Of a stretch of 64,000 bases of DNA, positions 1 to 8,758 are shown in pieces. The DNA comes from Actinomycetota bacterium. GTDB lineage: Bacteria > Actinomycetota > Actinomycetes > S36-B12 > UBA10799. Location of the stretch: contig JACJWU010000006.1 of assembly GCA_020636995.1 (NCBI GenBank), positions 186,001-250,000 on the forward strand, written 5' to 3'. Positions within the stretch are counted from its first letter, which is position 1. Every line of letters starts with the position of its first letter. Both the position numbers and the translations under genes were made by a program. A model generated the notes under the pieces. The model saw nothing but the letters and a program-made list of their open reading frames with translations, was not told the origin of the DNA and did no database searches.

Positions 1-798
1 CTGCTGGAGCTCACCGCCGCCGAGGATGTACGTGGCCAGGTACGGCACCGCCGCGAGCATGGCGCCGGTCGCCAGCGCTTGCGCCACGAAGGTCAGCATC
101 AGCAGCAGGAACCAGCGGTTCTCGCGCACCGCGGCGACCCGCTCCTGCATCGTGGGTTCGCTGGCGCCCTGGGTGTAGGACCGCACGCGACGCAGGATGA
201 GCCAGCACACGACCGTCGCGATCAGCAGTAATACGGCGACGACGACGCCCATCCCCGCGTACCCGCTTCGGCCCGAACCGAACGCCTTCACCAGGATCGG
301 GGCCCCGGCACCGAAGAGCAGGATCGACAGGGTGAGGAAGACGATGCGGATGGCCGTGATCCTCGTACGCTCGCCGTAGTCGTCGGTGATCTCCGCCGGC
401 ATCGCCAGGTAGGTCACCTGGAACGTGGCGAAGCCCGTGATCGCGAACAGGAAGAACACGCCCACCCACAGCGCAGCGGCGTTGCCCTCCAAGCCGCCGG
501 GCGCCGCGAAGGTCAGCGCGAACATCGGCGCGAGGATCAGGCCACCGATGAGCAGCCACTTGGCCCGCGATCCGGTCCGCACCATCGTCTTGTCCGACAT
601 GCTGCCCACGACCGGAGCGATGATCACATCCCAGGCCTTGGGCAGGAACACCACGAGGCTGGCCACTGCCGCAGCCACCCCGAGAATATCGGTCAAGTAG
701 AACAGCAGGACCAGGCCTGGAACCGTCGCGAAACCACCGGTGCCGAACGAGCCGAAGGCGTAGCCGAACCGTTGGCCGGAGGTGAGCCTTTGTGACAT
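1..798 (-). CDS. GPH/MelB-like MFS cation symporter (partial, C-terminus off window)
   Basis: The frame starts at the ATG complementary to 796-798 and runs open off the left edge, so 266 codons are visible of the roughly 430-480 usual for the family. It opens MSQRLTSGQRFGYAFGSFG, a glycine-rich first helix typical of glycoside-pentoside-hexuronide:cation symporters (MFS_2). A cytoplasmic loop reads SDKTMVRTGSRAKW (about residues 64-77), matching the family's D-R/K-T...G-R loop, and PAEITDDYGERTRI matches the loop after helix 4. Several hydrophobic helices follow. It probably imports a sugar or related solute with a cation across the inner membrane; the substrate cannot be read from the sequence. 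The family call is firm, the function is not. Confidence 0.8.
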   Translation of the reverse strand, partial: MSQRLTSGQRFGYAFGSFGTGGFATVPGLVLLFYLTDILGVAAAVASLVVFLPKAWDVIIAPVVGSMSDKTMVRTGSRAKWLLIGGLILAPMFALTFAAPGGLEGNAAALWVGVFFLFAITGFATFQVTYLAMPAEITDDYGERTRITAIRIVFLTLSILLFGAGAPILVKAFGSGRSGYAGMGVVVAVLLLIATVVCWLILRRVRSYTQGASEPTMQERVAAVRENRWFLLLMLTFVAQALATGAMLAAVPYLATYILGGGELQQ

Positions 799-895
799 GG
801 GCCCCAGTATTGTGCCGATGCGGGTTGCGATGCGCTGCGATTCGCGCATGTCATCGTGGTGGCGGCCCGCACGCCCGGTGTGCGTCGCATGTGTT

Positions 896-946
896 CGATG
901 GGGTTCAGGTAGACCGATGGGGCTCAGGTAGACCGATGGGGCTCAG
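896..946. repeat. 19-bp tandem repeat, 2.7 copies
   Basis: CGATGGGGYTCAGGTAGAC occurs at 896 and 915, and a third partial copy begins at 934, with an exact 19-base period and one T/C difference. It lies in the 177-bp gap between the divergently placed transporter start and the end of the ATP-grasp gene. No function is apparent. Confidence 0.85.
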
Positions 947-975
947 CGCCCGGCGAACCCCAACGCCGCGGACTC

Positions 976-1818
976 TCACAGCCGCTCGGCGATACCCCTA
1001 ACCAGACGCTTCAGCGCGGTGGGGTCCTGCTTGAGGAACAGCGACGGTTCGACCAGTTCGAGTTCGGCCAACATCGGCTGGTCGTCGTCGTCGCGGATCA
1101 GGTCGATGCGCGCGTACAACAGCTCGTGCGGGATGTCGGCGATGACCGCCTCGGCGAGTTCTCGCTCCACGTGGGCGATGGGCAGTGCGTGGGAGACGCT
1201 CTCCTGCGCATCGCCGAGCCGGGGGCTCTTGCGCACTGCGTGGGTCAATTCGCCGTCGATCCAGATCAGGGAACGCTCCCCGTACTCTTCGACGGACCGC
1301 AGATACGGCTGCACCATGACCTCCCGGTCGGTGCACAGCGTGCGCCAGAAGTCCTGGGCCGCCGCCGACCGCGGATCGGTGATTCGATCCGTGAGGAAAG
1401 AACCCGCGCCCACAACCGGTTTGGCCACCACGTCATGCCAACCACGGTCGGCCATGAGGTCCACGAGGTCGAGTTCCTCACCCACCCCGAGCCACGCCGT
1501 CGGCACTACCGGCACCCCTTGTGTGGCCAGTTGCCGCAGGTACCCCTTGTGTGTGTTCCACTGCACGACCTCGACCGGGTTGAACAAACGAGTGGCGGTA
1601 CCGGCGCGCACAGCCCAGTCGAGGAACGCGTCGAGATGGTCGATGTAGTTCCACGGTGATCGCAGAACGGCCATCCCGAACTGCGACCAGTCGATGGTCT
1701 CGTCGTCCCAGGCCGCCAAGGTGGGGCTGAGGCCGGCGTCGGCGAGAGCCGCCAGCAGCAGTTCCTCGTCGACATCCTCTTCGGGCATGGTCTGGCAAGT
1801 CACGATCGCAACGCTCAC
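976..1818 (-). CDS. ATP-grasp domain protein, RimK-like
   Basis: About 280 residues with an ATP-grasp layout. An N-terminal pre-ATP-grasp part ends near LRSPWNYIDH. The central nucleotide-binding part contains DVVAKPVVGAGSFLT (Lys and glycine-rich loop). The C-terminal part has metal-binding acidic residues in LLYARIDLIRDDDDQPMLAE and LELVEPSLF. Such proteins ligate a carboxylate to an amine or thiol using ATP; related actinobacterial proteins are usually called glutathione-synthetase-like or RimK-like, and the substrate is unknown. I chose the GTG at 1818 because a purine-rich GAGAG lies just upstream and homology-like sequence begins there; an earlier in-frame GTG at 1869 has no ribosome site. 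It is a stand-alone gene read toward the transporter. Confidence 0.75.
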   Translation of the reverse strand: MSVAIVTCQTMPEEDVDEELLLAALADAGLSPTLAAWDDETIDWSQFGMAVLRSPWNYIDHLDAFLDWAVRAGTATRLFNPVEVVQWNTHKGYLRQLATQGVPVVPTAWLGVGEELDLVDLMADRGWHDVVAKPVVGAGSFLTDRITDPRSAAAQDFWRTLCTDREVMVQPYLRSVEEYGERSLIWIDGELTHAVRKSPRLGDAQESVSHALPIAHVERELAEAVIADIPHELLYARIDLIRDDDDQPMLAELELVEPSLFLKQDPTALKRLVRGIAERL

Positions 1819-1924
1819 GTTGCCACTCTCGCGCACGCCGAACAGCCGAGTCGAGCGGGGCCGCCTCACAGAGAGGATCAGTCTCCTGAATCGAGCTCCG
1901 GCGCATGCCGACCTCGTGCGACCC

Positions 1925-1976
1925 CAGACAGAAGCGACCCCCGCCCGGCCGAAGCCATGACGGGGGTCGCTGTCTG
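1925..1976 (-). terminator. Strong stem-loop terminator after hppA
   Basis: A perfect 10-bp stem (1934-1943 with 1961-1970) is extended by a further 6 bp (1925-1930 with 1971-1976) across a 3-nt bulge. It lies 12 bases beyond the hppA stop codon. There is no long U tract, as is common in high-GC actinobacteria. It could also stop transcription from the other side. Confidence 0.85.
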
Positions 1977-1987
1977 AAGGTGCTGGA

Positions 1988-4336
1988 CTACTGCGCCTCG
2001 GCGGCGGCGATCTCCTGCGGGCTGACCGCGATCGGCCGGCGCTTGGTGATCACGACCGCACCGACCACGATGGCCAGCGCCCCGAGCGCGATGGCCCAGC
2101 GCAGTGCGTTGTCGTCCAGGAACATCGACACCACAGCAGGTGCGATCAGCAGCGAGACCAGGTTCATCACCTTGATCAGCGGGTTGATCGCCGGGCCGGC
2201 GGTGTCCTTGAACGGGTCACCCACGGTGTCACCGATGACGGTGGCCTCGTGCGCCTCCGATCCCTTGCCGCCGTGGTTGCCGTCCTCGACGTACTTCTTC
2301 GCGTTGTCCCAGGCGCCACCGGAGTTGGCCAGGAAGACCGCCATCAACGCACCTGTGGCGATGGTTCCCGCGAGGAACGAACCGAGCGCTCCGATGCCGA
2401 GGCCGAAGCCGACGGCGATCGGGGTCAGGATGGCCAGCAGACCCGGGGTACTGAGTTCACGCAGCGAGTCGCGGGTGCAGATGTCCACGACCTTGCCGTA
2501 CTCCGGCTTCTCAGTGCCCTCCATGATGCCCGGGTGCTCCTTGAACTGCCGGCGCACCTCGAAGATGATCGCGCCTGCCGCCCGGGTGACGGCGTTGATC
2601 GCCAGGCCCGAGAACAGGAACACGACCGAGGCGCCGATCAACAGCCCGACCAGGTTGCGCGGGTTGGACACGTCGAGGATGCCGAGGTACTGCGTGGCGT
2701 CCTGGACACTCAGGCCCTGCAGGGCGTCGCCGGCCTGCGCGGCGGCCTGTTGGACCGCGTCGCGGAAGGAACCGAACAACGCCGTGGCGGCCAGCACCGC
2801 GGTGGCGATCGCGATGCCCTTCGTGATGGCCTTGGTCGTGTTGCCCACCGCGTCGAGGCTGGTGAGCACCTGCGCGCCCTCGCCCTCGACGTCGCCGGAC
2901 ATCTCCGCGATGCCCTGCGCGTTGTCCGAGACCGGACCGAACGTGTCCATCGCGACGATGACACCGACAGTGGTCAGCAGACCGGTACCGGCCAGTGCCA
3001 CCGCGAACAGGCTCAGGGTGATGGAACCGGCACCCAGCAGGAACGCGCCGTAGACGGCCGCACCGATCAGCAGCGCGGAGTACACCGCCGACTCCAGACC
3101 CAGCGAGATTCCGGACAGGATCACAGTCGCCGGTCCGGTCAGGGAGGTACGTGCCACGTCATCGACCGGCTTGCGGTTCGTCTCGGTGAAGTAACCGGTC
3201 AGCTGCTGGATGGCCGCGGCCAGGATGATTCCGATCAGCACCGCGGCGATGACCAGGAAGCGCGGGTTCAGCACCTCGAGCGTGGTGACGCTCAGCCCCA
3301 AGCGGTCACGAACCAACTCGAAGTCGGTGAGCTTGATCAGGCGGTCGGGCAGCCAGATGAACGCTGCGATCGTCACCAGGACCGCGGAGATGATCGCGGA
3401 GATGAAGAAGCCACGGTTGATGGCGGCCATGCCGGAGCGGTCGTTGGCCCGCGGGGACACCGCGAAGATGCCGATCATGGCCGTCAGCACACCGATCGCC
3501 GGGATGACCAGCGGGATGACCAGTCCGAGGCTGCCGAGGGCGGCCTGACCCAGGATCAGGGCCGCGACCAGGGTCACCGCGTAGGACTCGAAGAGGTCCG
3601 CGGCCATACCCGCGCAGTCGCCCACGTTGTCGCCGACGTTGTCCGCGATGGTGGCAGCGTTGCGGGGGTCGTCCTCGGGGATGCCCTGCTCGACCTTGCC
3701 GACCAGGTCCGCGCCCACGTCAGCGGCTTTGGTGAAGATACCGCCACCGACACGCATGAACATCGCGAGCAGCGCCGCACCGAAGCCGAAGCCCTCAAGC
3801 ACCTTGGGTGCCTCGCCCTTGTAGACCAGCACCACGATCGCGGCACCGAGAAGGCCCAGGCCGACGGTGAACATACCCGCGACACCACCGGTGCGGAAGG
3901 CGATCCGCATGGCCTTGGTCTCGCCCGGCTTGCCCTCGCGGGCGGCCGCCGCCACGCGCACGTTGGCGCGCACGGCCAGCCACATGCCGACGTAGCCGGT
4001 CACCGCGGAGAACACTGCTCCGACCAGGAAGAAGATCGAACGGCCGATCCGCTCGTTCGTCGTTTCCGCCGGAAGCAGGAACAAGACGAAGAAGACGATG
4101 ACGGCGAAGATGCTCAGTGTGCGGAACTGCCGACTCAGATAAGCTGCCGCGCCCTCTTGGACTGCCTCGGCGATGCTCTTCATGTTGTCGGTGCCTTCGC
4201 TGGCGGCGAGTACCTCGCGGACGAGCAGTCCAGCCACGACCAGCGCCAGTAGCGCGATGAGCGCTACAACGATGACTGTGGTGTAACTGCCGCCCGTCAG
4301 GGTCACTACGCTCGCGGCGACAGTGCCTGCGGACAT
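1988..4336 (-). CDS. hppA: Membrane-bound proton-translocating pyrophosphatase, K+-independent type
   Basis: About 782 residues with the many long hydrophobic segments of a 16-helix membrane pyrophosphatase, which hydrolyses PPi and pumps H+ outward. The catalytic signature ADVGADLVGKVE is followed by NVGDNVGDCAGMAADLFE, and late acidic motifs DTVGDPFKDTAGP and AWDNAKKYVEDG hold the other Mg-PPi ligands. The segment AVGNTTKAITKG has Lys where K+-dependent enzymes have Ala, the known marker of K+-independent proton pumps. The ATG at 4336 is preceded by GAGGAG at good spacing; the upstream ATG at 4360 is not. It lies downstream of the bldG pair, an arrangement I recall from Streptomyces. Confidence 0.97.
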   Translation of the reverse strand: MSAGTVAASVVTLTGGSYTTVIVVALIALLALVVAGLLVREVLAASEGTDNMKSIAEAVQEGAAAYLSRQFRTLSIFAVIVFFVLFLLPAETTNERIGRSIFFLVGAVFSAVTGYVGMWLAVRANVRVAAAAREGKPGETKAMRIAFRTGGVAGMFTVGLGLLGAAIVVLVYKGEAPKVLEGFGFGAALLAMFMRVGGGIFTKAADVGADLVGKVEQGIPEDDPRNAATIADNVGDNVGDCAGMAADLFESYAVTLVAALILGQAALGSLGLVIPLVIPAIGVLTAMIGIFAVSPRANDRSGMAAINRGFFISAIISAVLVTIAAFIWLPDRLIKLTDFELVRDRLGLSVTTLEVLNPRFLVIAAVLIGIILAAAIQQLTGYFTETNRKPVDDVARTSLTGPATVILSGISLGLESAVYSALLIGAAVYGAFLLGAGSITLSLFAVALAGTGLLTTVGVIVAMDTFGPVSDNAQGIAEMSGDVEGEGAQVLTSLDAVGNTTKAITKGIAIATAVLAATALFGSFRDAVQQAAAQAGDALQGLSVQDATQYLGILDVSNPRNLVGLLIGASVVFLFSGLAINAVTRAAGAIIFEVRRQFKEHPGIMEGTEKPEYGKVVDICTRDSLRELSTPGLLAILTPIAVGFGLGIGALGSFLAGTIATGALMAVFLANSGGAWDNAKKYVEDGNHGGKGSEAHEATVIGDTVGDPFKDTAGPAINPLIKVMNLVSLLIAPAVVSMFLDDNALRWAIALGALAIVVGAVVITKRRPIAVSPQEIAAAEAQ

Positions 4337-4489
4337 AGACGTAACTCCTCGGGTTTCCATGACGGCACATCGACCCGGTCCCCCCAGACCGACGCGCCTC
4401 GTTGGTGCCGGACCCTCCCAGGACCGACCGATGGCGCGAGTCTACCTATGGGTAACTTACGTCCTTCTTACAGGTAGGGCCCTGCCGCG

Positions 4490-4891
4490 CTACGCGTCGT
4501 CGGCGCCCTCGTCACCGCCCGTCGCATCGGCCCACAGCATGTGGACCAGACTGCCGGACCCGGAGGCCTCGTCCAGCCGCACTGTCGGTGCAAGGCCGGC
4601 GATCAGATCCAGGGCGAAGCGGGACTCATCCGGTCCGATCCCGGCCGCTGAGTCCGCCACCTCGACTGCGAACCCACGGCCCTGTGTGACCAGGCGCACG
4701 CGCACAGGTTCGGGGCGACCCGCTCGTTGGTGACGCACGACGGCGCGCCCGACCGCCTCACCGACGGCGAGTCGCACATCGTCGATGCGCTCCTCGGGCA
4801 TTCCCAGGCGGCGTGCGGCCGCAGTGGCCACGAGCCGGGCGACCCGGACCTGCTCGGTCTCCGGCGGGATTGCCAGGGTGCACACGGCCAT
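4490..4891 (-). CDS. Anti-sigma factor, RsbW-like histidine-kinase-type ATPase
   Basis: 133 residues of the HATPase_c fold used by anti-sigma factor kinases. The N box is recognisable in DVRLAVGEAVGRAVVRH, where the usual E-A-x-x-N has lost its Asn. A degenerate G1-type segment VADSAAGIGPDESRFALDLI (about 86-105) and a G2-like GSGSLVHML follow. Its start codon overlaps the stop of the STAS gene as TGATG, so the two are translationally coupled, the classic partner-switch arrangement. The partner sigma factor is not visible here. Loss of the N-box Asn makes kinase activity uncertain, and binding may be its main role. Confidence 0.85.
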   Translation of the reverse strand: MAVCTLAIPPETEQVRVARLVATAAARRLGMPEERIDDVRLAVGEAVGRAVVRHQRAGRPEPVRVRLVTQGRGFAVEVADSAAGIGPDESRFALDLIAGLAPTVRLDEASGSGSLVHMLWADATGGDEGADDA

Positions 4892-5223
4892 CAGGCCATC
4901 GCTTCCTCGAGACTGCCGAACATCCCCACCTGCTGGTCCACGCCGGTGAGCGTGAACACCTTCGTGATCTTGTCCGCTCCGGTGACCACCCGGACCTCAC
5001 CACCCTGAGCCCGCATGGCGGCCACCGCGGCCACGATGACCGACAGCCCCGTGGAATCCATGAAGTCGACCTTCGACAGGTCCACCACCATCCGTGCCAG
5101 ATCCTGCTCCAGGGCGGAGTCGATCTCACTTTGCAGTGTCGGCGCGGTGTGCAGATCGAGTTCTCCCTCAGCGTGCACGATCGTGGCGTCGCCGGACCGC
5201 TCGCTGCTGACCCGAATGTGCAT
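4891..5223 (-). CDS. bldG: STAS-domain anti-anti-sigma factor, BldG-like
   Basis: 110 residues forming one STAS domain. In partner switching the unphosphorylated form sequesters the anti-sigma factor and so frees a sigma factor. The phosphorylation site motif VDFMDSTGLSV puts the acceptor serine at residue 57, the same number reported for Streptomyces BldG. The start at 5223 has ACAGGAGACGAG directly upstream; a longer frame to 5403 lacks a ribosome site. It is followed in overlap by its likely cognate anti-sigma gene and then hppA, the order I recall around S. coelicolor SCO3547-SCO3549. The orthology rests on remembered synteny plus family. Confidence 0.88.
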   Translation of the reverse strand: MHIRVSSERSGDATIVHAEGELDLHTAPTLQSEIDSALEQDLARMVVDLSKVDFMDSTGLSVIVAAVAAMRAQGGEVRVVTGADKITKVFTLTGVDQQVGMFGSLEEAMA

Positions 5224-5297
5224 CTCGTCTCCTGTCGCATCCCTGAGCGCCACTCTGCCAGACAACACAGTCGATGACGAGATTGTGCCCGCGGAGT

Positions 5298-5636
5298 TCA
5301 CGGTGGACCCGCACGCGAGGCGGCTATGAGTTCGAGCGACCGACCAGCCACCGCCACCTCGAGACCCACCGTCACCTCGACGTCCGACCCGCGCACCTCG
5401 CACGCCAGCAGGTGTGCCCGGTTGGCCCGCGCCACCGACCGCGCCTTTGCGCAGTCGCGGTCGGGCGCCGCGGCAAGAGCGGCCAAATCTGCGGCGCTGG
5501 AGACCCGGACCCTCGCCACCGCGATGCGGCTGATCGCAAGACCGCCGGCGGCAACCACCACTGCGATCCCGAGCACCGCGACCAGCAACAGCGTCGCCGC
5601 TCCCCGCGTGGAACCGGGCCGGCGATTCTCACTCAC
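5298..5636 (-). CDS. TadE/TadG-like helicase-secretion (Rv3654c-type) pilus-locus protein
   Basis: 112 residues with a short basic N-terminus (SENRRPGSTRG), one hydrophobic helix AATLLLVAVLGIAVVVAAG, then a small soluble domain with ISRIAVARVRVSSAADLAAL and two cysteines (in DRDCAKARS and LLACEVRG) that probably form a disulfide. This is the last gene of the tad operon and matches the Rv3654c type, a TadG-like pseudopilin. The GTG start at 5636 overlaps the end of the tadE-like gene by 8 bases. It is probably an exported or membrane-anchored pilus accessory subunit; its exact part is unknown. Confidence 0.8.
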   Translation of the reverse strand: MSENRRPGSTRGAATLLLVAVLGIAVVVAAGGLAISRIAVARVRVSSAADLAALAAAPDRDCAKARSVARANRAHLLACEVRGSDVEVTVGLEVAVAGRSLELIAASRAGPP

Positions 5637-6009
5637 GGGGCACCCTGGCCTGTGCGCAGATCGGCCACGACGGCAACACCCCGACACCGCCCACCACGTG
5701 GCAGACCTGGACCCGCACGTGCTCTGATTCGGTCACGAGGTCGACCCGGGCGTCCGGCAGGGCACTGGCCACCTCGGCGCGCACGGCCTCGGGTGACTCG
5801 CCCCGGGCAAGCAACCTGCCCGCGGTACGCGCCATCTCGGCGGTCTTGACCTGCACGGCGCCGGCGGCCACCACCGACACCAGCGCCAGCAGCAAAGGTA
5901 CGACCGCGAGCAGCCCCACCGCGAACTCCGCGGTGACCATCCCCGAGGAGGCGCGAATGCGGTGATGCGACCGGGCCGCACCACCGCCGCGCAGAGAGGG
6001 CGTCGTCAC
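5629..6009 (-). CDS. TadE-family minor pilin
   Basis: About 126 residues. After a basic leader the sequence SSGMVTAEFAVGLLAVVPLL carries the type-IV-prepilin-like pattern of TadE proteins: a small residue, then Met-Val-Thr-Ala-Glu with Glu at position 5 of the mature protein, then a hydrophobic helix. The C-terminal part holds a likely disulfide pair (VQVCHVV and WPICAQ). TadE pseudopilins support Flp pilus assembly. The GTG start at 6009 overlaps the stop of the upstream DUF4244 gene as GTGA, so the pilin genes are translationally coupled. Confidence 0.82.
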   Translation of the reverse strand: MTTPSLRGGGAARSHHRIRASSGMVTAEFAVGLLAVVPLLLALVSVVAAGAVQVKTAEMARTAGRLLARGESPEAVRAEVASALPDARVDLVTESEHVRVQVCHVVGGVGVLPSWPICAQARVPRE

Positions 6010-6182
6010 AGGACGAACGAGAACGCCTTCTCGATGACTTGCCAGAGGACCTGCTGGACATCCGGCGAGCTGAGCAACTTCACAAGGATGCCGCCGAAGC
6101 CGCACGCGGCCACGGTCCCGACGGCGTACTCCGCGGTGGACATTCCATCCTCGGCGGTGAGGCGCTGAATGACAGCCTGCAT
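6006..6182 (-). CDS. DUF4244 protein, Flp-type major pilin candidate
   Basis: 58 residues: MQAVIQRLTAEDGMSTAEYAV opens it, followed by a hydrophobic helix VGTVAACGFGGILVKLL and a short tail. The cleavage-like pattern EDG|MSTAEYA, with Glu five residues after the cut, is that of Flp/Tad prepilins, so this is the likely structural pilin. The ribosome site AGGAGGTAGTCA before the ATG at 6182 is the strongest in the operon, as expected for a highly made subunit. It sits between the TadC-like gene and the TadE-like gene. Confidence 0.88.
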   Translation of the reverse strand: MQAVIQRLTAEDGMSTAEYAVGTVAACGFGGILVKLLSSPDVQQVLWQVIEKAFSFVL

Positions 6183-6309
6183 TGACTACCTCCTGGAGTT
6201 GGTTGCTCCACCCCGACCCGGGGTGGCTCATCCACTGTCGCGCCGCGGGCCACGAGGCAGAAGGGCACGAGTCCGGTCTGGGGACGACTCGGTCACGCTG
6301 TCCACAGGC

Positions 6310-6987
6310 TCACAACAGTTCGGTCACCAGCGACCCGATGATCGGAACGACCGCGAGCACGATGAACGCCGGCAGGAAACACAGCGCCAGCGGTGCCACC
6401 GCCTTCACGCCGACCGCGCGGGCCCGGTTCTCCAACTCCGCACCCCGCACGTGCCGCATCTGATCGGCACAGGTGATCAGCGCGGCAGACAGCGACGCGC
6501 CCGATTCCACGGACCTCAGCAGCACCCGGCCGACCGGTGCGAGCACCGGATCCGCGAGCATCTGCGCAAAGGTCTCCTCATGCGGCGCCCCGAGGTGGTG
6601 CCGGGCGGCGCTGCCGCGCAGCACCACTGCGATTGGTCCTCCGAAGGAGTCCGCGACCACCTCCATGGCCGCCCACAGCGGGGCTCCCGCCGTCACGCAT
6701 GCTGCCAAACACTCCACGGCATCCGGCGCCTGCCGCAGCAAGCGCTCACGCCGCCCTGAGTCCTCGCCACCCACCCGACCCAGCAACCACCTCGCGGCCA
6801 AGCCGATGGCCGCCCCGAGCGCAAGCCCTCCGGGGCCGCCCACCAGCGCGACGACGCCCACGCCCGCGATCAGTGCAGCGGCGTCCCTGCCGCGCAGGGG
6901 GAAGCCCCGCCGGCCGGGGCGGCCGATACGACCGCGACTCGGGGCCATGAGCAGCCACCACCCCAGACACAGCAGGAGGAGGCTCAC
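6310..6987 (-). CDS. tadC: TadC-like type II secretion F-domain membrane protein
   Basis: About 225 residues: an N-terminal hydrophobic pair (VSLLLLCLGWWLLMA and AALIAGVGVVALVGGPGG), a cytoplasmic T2SSF domain from about residue 80 with ECLAACVTAGAPLWAAMEVV, and a C-terminal hydrophobic pair ending FLPAFIVLAVVPIIGSLV. Together with TadB it forms the inner-membrane platform that couples the TadA ATPase to pilus growth. The GTG at 6987 overlaps the tadB stop as GTGA. A 127-bp gap separates it from the pilin gene, where a separate pilin transcript could begin. Confidence 0.88.
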   Translation of the reverse strand: MSLLLLCLGWWLLMAPSRGRIGRPGRRGFPLRGRDAAALIAGVGVVALVGGPGGLALGAAIGLAARWLLGRVGGEDSGRRERLLRQAPDAVECLAACVTAGAPLWAAMEVVADSFGGPIAVVLRGSAARHHLGAPHEETFAQMLADPVLAPVGRVLLRSVESGASLSAALITCADQMRHVRGAELENRARAVGVKAVAPLALCFLPAFIVLAVVPIIGSLVTELL

Positions 6988-7634
6988 AGGTGCGCCTCGA
7001 TCCCGGAGACCAACCGCCGCATCCACAACACCCCGACCAGTTCCAGGACGGTCGCGACTGCCAGACATGCCCAACCCCATGGGGTCCGCAGCAAGAAGCC
7101 GAGTGGGTCGGCTCCCATGAGAAGGCCCATCCCCAGGCCCACCAGCGGAAGCCCTGCGAGGACCCGCACGGTGGCCCGTGGTCCGGCCAATTGTGCACCC
7201 ACCTCGCGGCGCACCCGCTCGCCCTGCTCCGCCCCCGACACGAGCCGATCCAACGCATCGGCCAGCGCGGCACCGGAGCCCTCGCTGACCTGCCACAGAG
7301 CGCCCAGGGACAGCACCACGGATTGCCCATCGGCACGCTCCCGCAGCGCCGATGGGACGTCACCGCCGAGCCTGCTCGTGGCGACAGCGTGAGCGATCGC
7401 CGGGTGCGCACAGTCTCCCGCCGCCTTCTCGAACGCGACCCGCAGTCCGCTCCCGGATCGCAGTTCGTCGCGCAGCGCCCCGAGCACCTCGATGACGCCA
7501 GCCAGTGAGCGCCTCTGCGTGCGCCCACGCCCGAGCAGGCGCACCGGGTCGTACAGACGCCTGTCCACACGGGGCCGTGCCGAGGCGGGAAGCAGCGCAA
7601 GCAGTCCGGCGCACATGATGAGCGCACCGGTCAC
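6984..7634 (-). CDS. tadB: TadB-like type II secretion F-domain membrane protein
   Basis: 216 residues with hydrophobic helices at the N-terminus (ALIMCAGLLALLPASA) and a C-terminal pair (VLAGLPLVGLGMGLLMGADP and ACLAVATVLELVGVLWM) around a cytoplasmic F-domain that includes ALRDELRSGSGLRVAFEKAA and VSEGSGAALADALDRLV. It pairs with TadC as the pilus platform. Its GTG start overlaps the tadA stop as GTGA, part of a chain of 4-base overlaps running ssd-tadA-tadB-tadC. Confidence 0.9.
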   Translation of the reverse strand: MTGALIMCAGLLALLPASARPRVDRRLYDPVRLLGRGRTQRRSLAGVIEVLGALRDELRSGSGLRVAFEKAAGDCAHPAIAHAVATSRLGGDVPSALRERADGQSVVLSLGALWQVSEGSGAALADALDRLVSGAEQGERVRREVGAQLAGPRATVRVLAGLPLVGLGMGLLMGADPLGFLLRTPWGWACLAVATVLELVGVLWMRRLVSGIEAHL

Positions 7635-8758
7635 AGCAACCTGCTCGCGCCCGGCCCACGCACCGTCCGGTCGTCCCGGAACACCACTGCGGGCACCGAC
7701 GACACCAGTCCGTCATCACCGGCCACGAGCACTGCGATGCCGGCTACACGCCGACGCGGGTCGCGCACCAGATGCACCACCGCCGCCAAGCCGGCGGCCA
7801 CCTGCGCGTGCAGACCCGCCCTGGTCAGGCCGGCCGGCATCGCCAGCGACTCGAGACGGGCGGGGACGTCCGCGGCACTGTTGGCGTGAACGGTGCCACA
7901 GCCACCTTCGTGTCCAGTGTTCAGCGCACTGAGCAGATCGACGACCTCGGCCCCGCGCACCTCACCGACCACCAATCGGTCGGGCCGCATGCGAAGTGCC
8001 TGCCGGACCAGGTCGCGCACTGTGACCGCACCGGAACCCTCGGTGTTGGGCGGACGCGCCTCGAGGCGGACCACATGAGGATGCGCCGGTTGCAGTTCGG
8101 CCGAATCCTCGACGACGACGAGTCGTTCGGCGGGATCCACGACTGACAGCAGGCTGTTGAGCAAGGTGGTCTTCCCGCTGCCCGTGCCGCCACTGACCAG
8201 GAAGGCCGACCGGCGGGAAACCAGTTGTGACAGGATCGCGACCCCTTCGCGCGGCACCATGCCCACCTCGACGAGGTCCGCCAAGGTGAAGACCCGGCGC
8301 CGTGGCACGCGCAGACTCAAGCACGTGCCCTGGCCGCTGATGGGCGGCAGGACCGCGTGCAGGCGGATGCCGTTGGGCAACCTGGCATCGACGTAGGGAA
8401 CGCTGTCGTCCAACCGTCGCCCCACGCTGCCGGCCAGGCGTTGCGCCAATCGGCGAACCGCCGCCTCGTCGGGGAATCGCACATCAGTGCGCGTCAGACC
8501 ATCGCCGGCGTCCACCCACACCTCGAACGGGCCGTTCACGAGCACGTCCGTGACCCCGTCAGCGGCGACCAGCGACTCCAAGGCACCGAGTCCGGCCAGC
8601 TCCGTACGCAGGGCCCGAACCACCTCGACGATGGACGACTCCGGCAGCACCAGCCCCTCAGCGCGCAGGGCGTCGGTCACCGACACCGGCGTGGCGGCCC
8701 ACCCCTCCTGCACGAGCCGACGGCGAACACGATCGACAAGTGGCTCAGGGGCCGTCAT
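7631..8758 (-). CDS. tadA: TadA/CpaF-type pilus assembly ATPase
   Basis: 375 residues of the GspE/VirB11 ATPase superfamily that powers Flp pilus extension from the cytoplasm. Visible motifs are Walker A SGGTGSGKTTL (about 189-199), the Asp box VVVEDSAEL, Walker B DRLVVGEVRGAE (260-271), and the His box GHEGGCGTVHANSA. The N-terminal domain contains GVTDVLVNGPFEVWVD and the Arg-rich VPRRRVFTLADL typical of CpaF. It overlaps its neighbours by 4 bases on both sides. Confidence 0.95.
   Translation of the reverse strand: MTAPEPLVDRVRRRLVQEGWAATPVSVTDALRAEGLVLPESSIVEVVRALRTELAGLGALESLVAADGVTDVLVNGPFEVWVDAGDGLTRTDVRFPDEAAVRRLAQRLAGSVGRRLDDSVPYVDARLPNGIRLHAVLPPISGQGTCLSLRVPRRRVFTLADLVEVGMVPREGVAILSQLVSRRSAFLVSGGTGSGKTTLLNSLLSVVDPAERLVVVEDSAELQPAHPHVVRLEARPPNTEGSGAVTVRDLVRQALRMRPDRLVVGEVRGAEVVDLLSALNTGHEGGCGTVHANSAADVPARLESLAMPAGLTRAGLHAQVAAGLAAVVHLVRDPRRRVAGIAVLVAGDDGLVSSVPAVVFRDDRTVRGPGASRLL

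Noticed and set aside
896..946. CRISPR-like direct repeats here and at 55869-55951
   Set aside because: Units are directly adjacent without unique spacers; these are simple tandem repeats.
2249..4252. 667-codon open frame opposite hppA
   Set aside because: Composition is dominated by Arg, Asp, Gly, Gln and His, the pattern of an antisense frame over GC-rich coding DNA; hppA on the other strand is certain.
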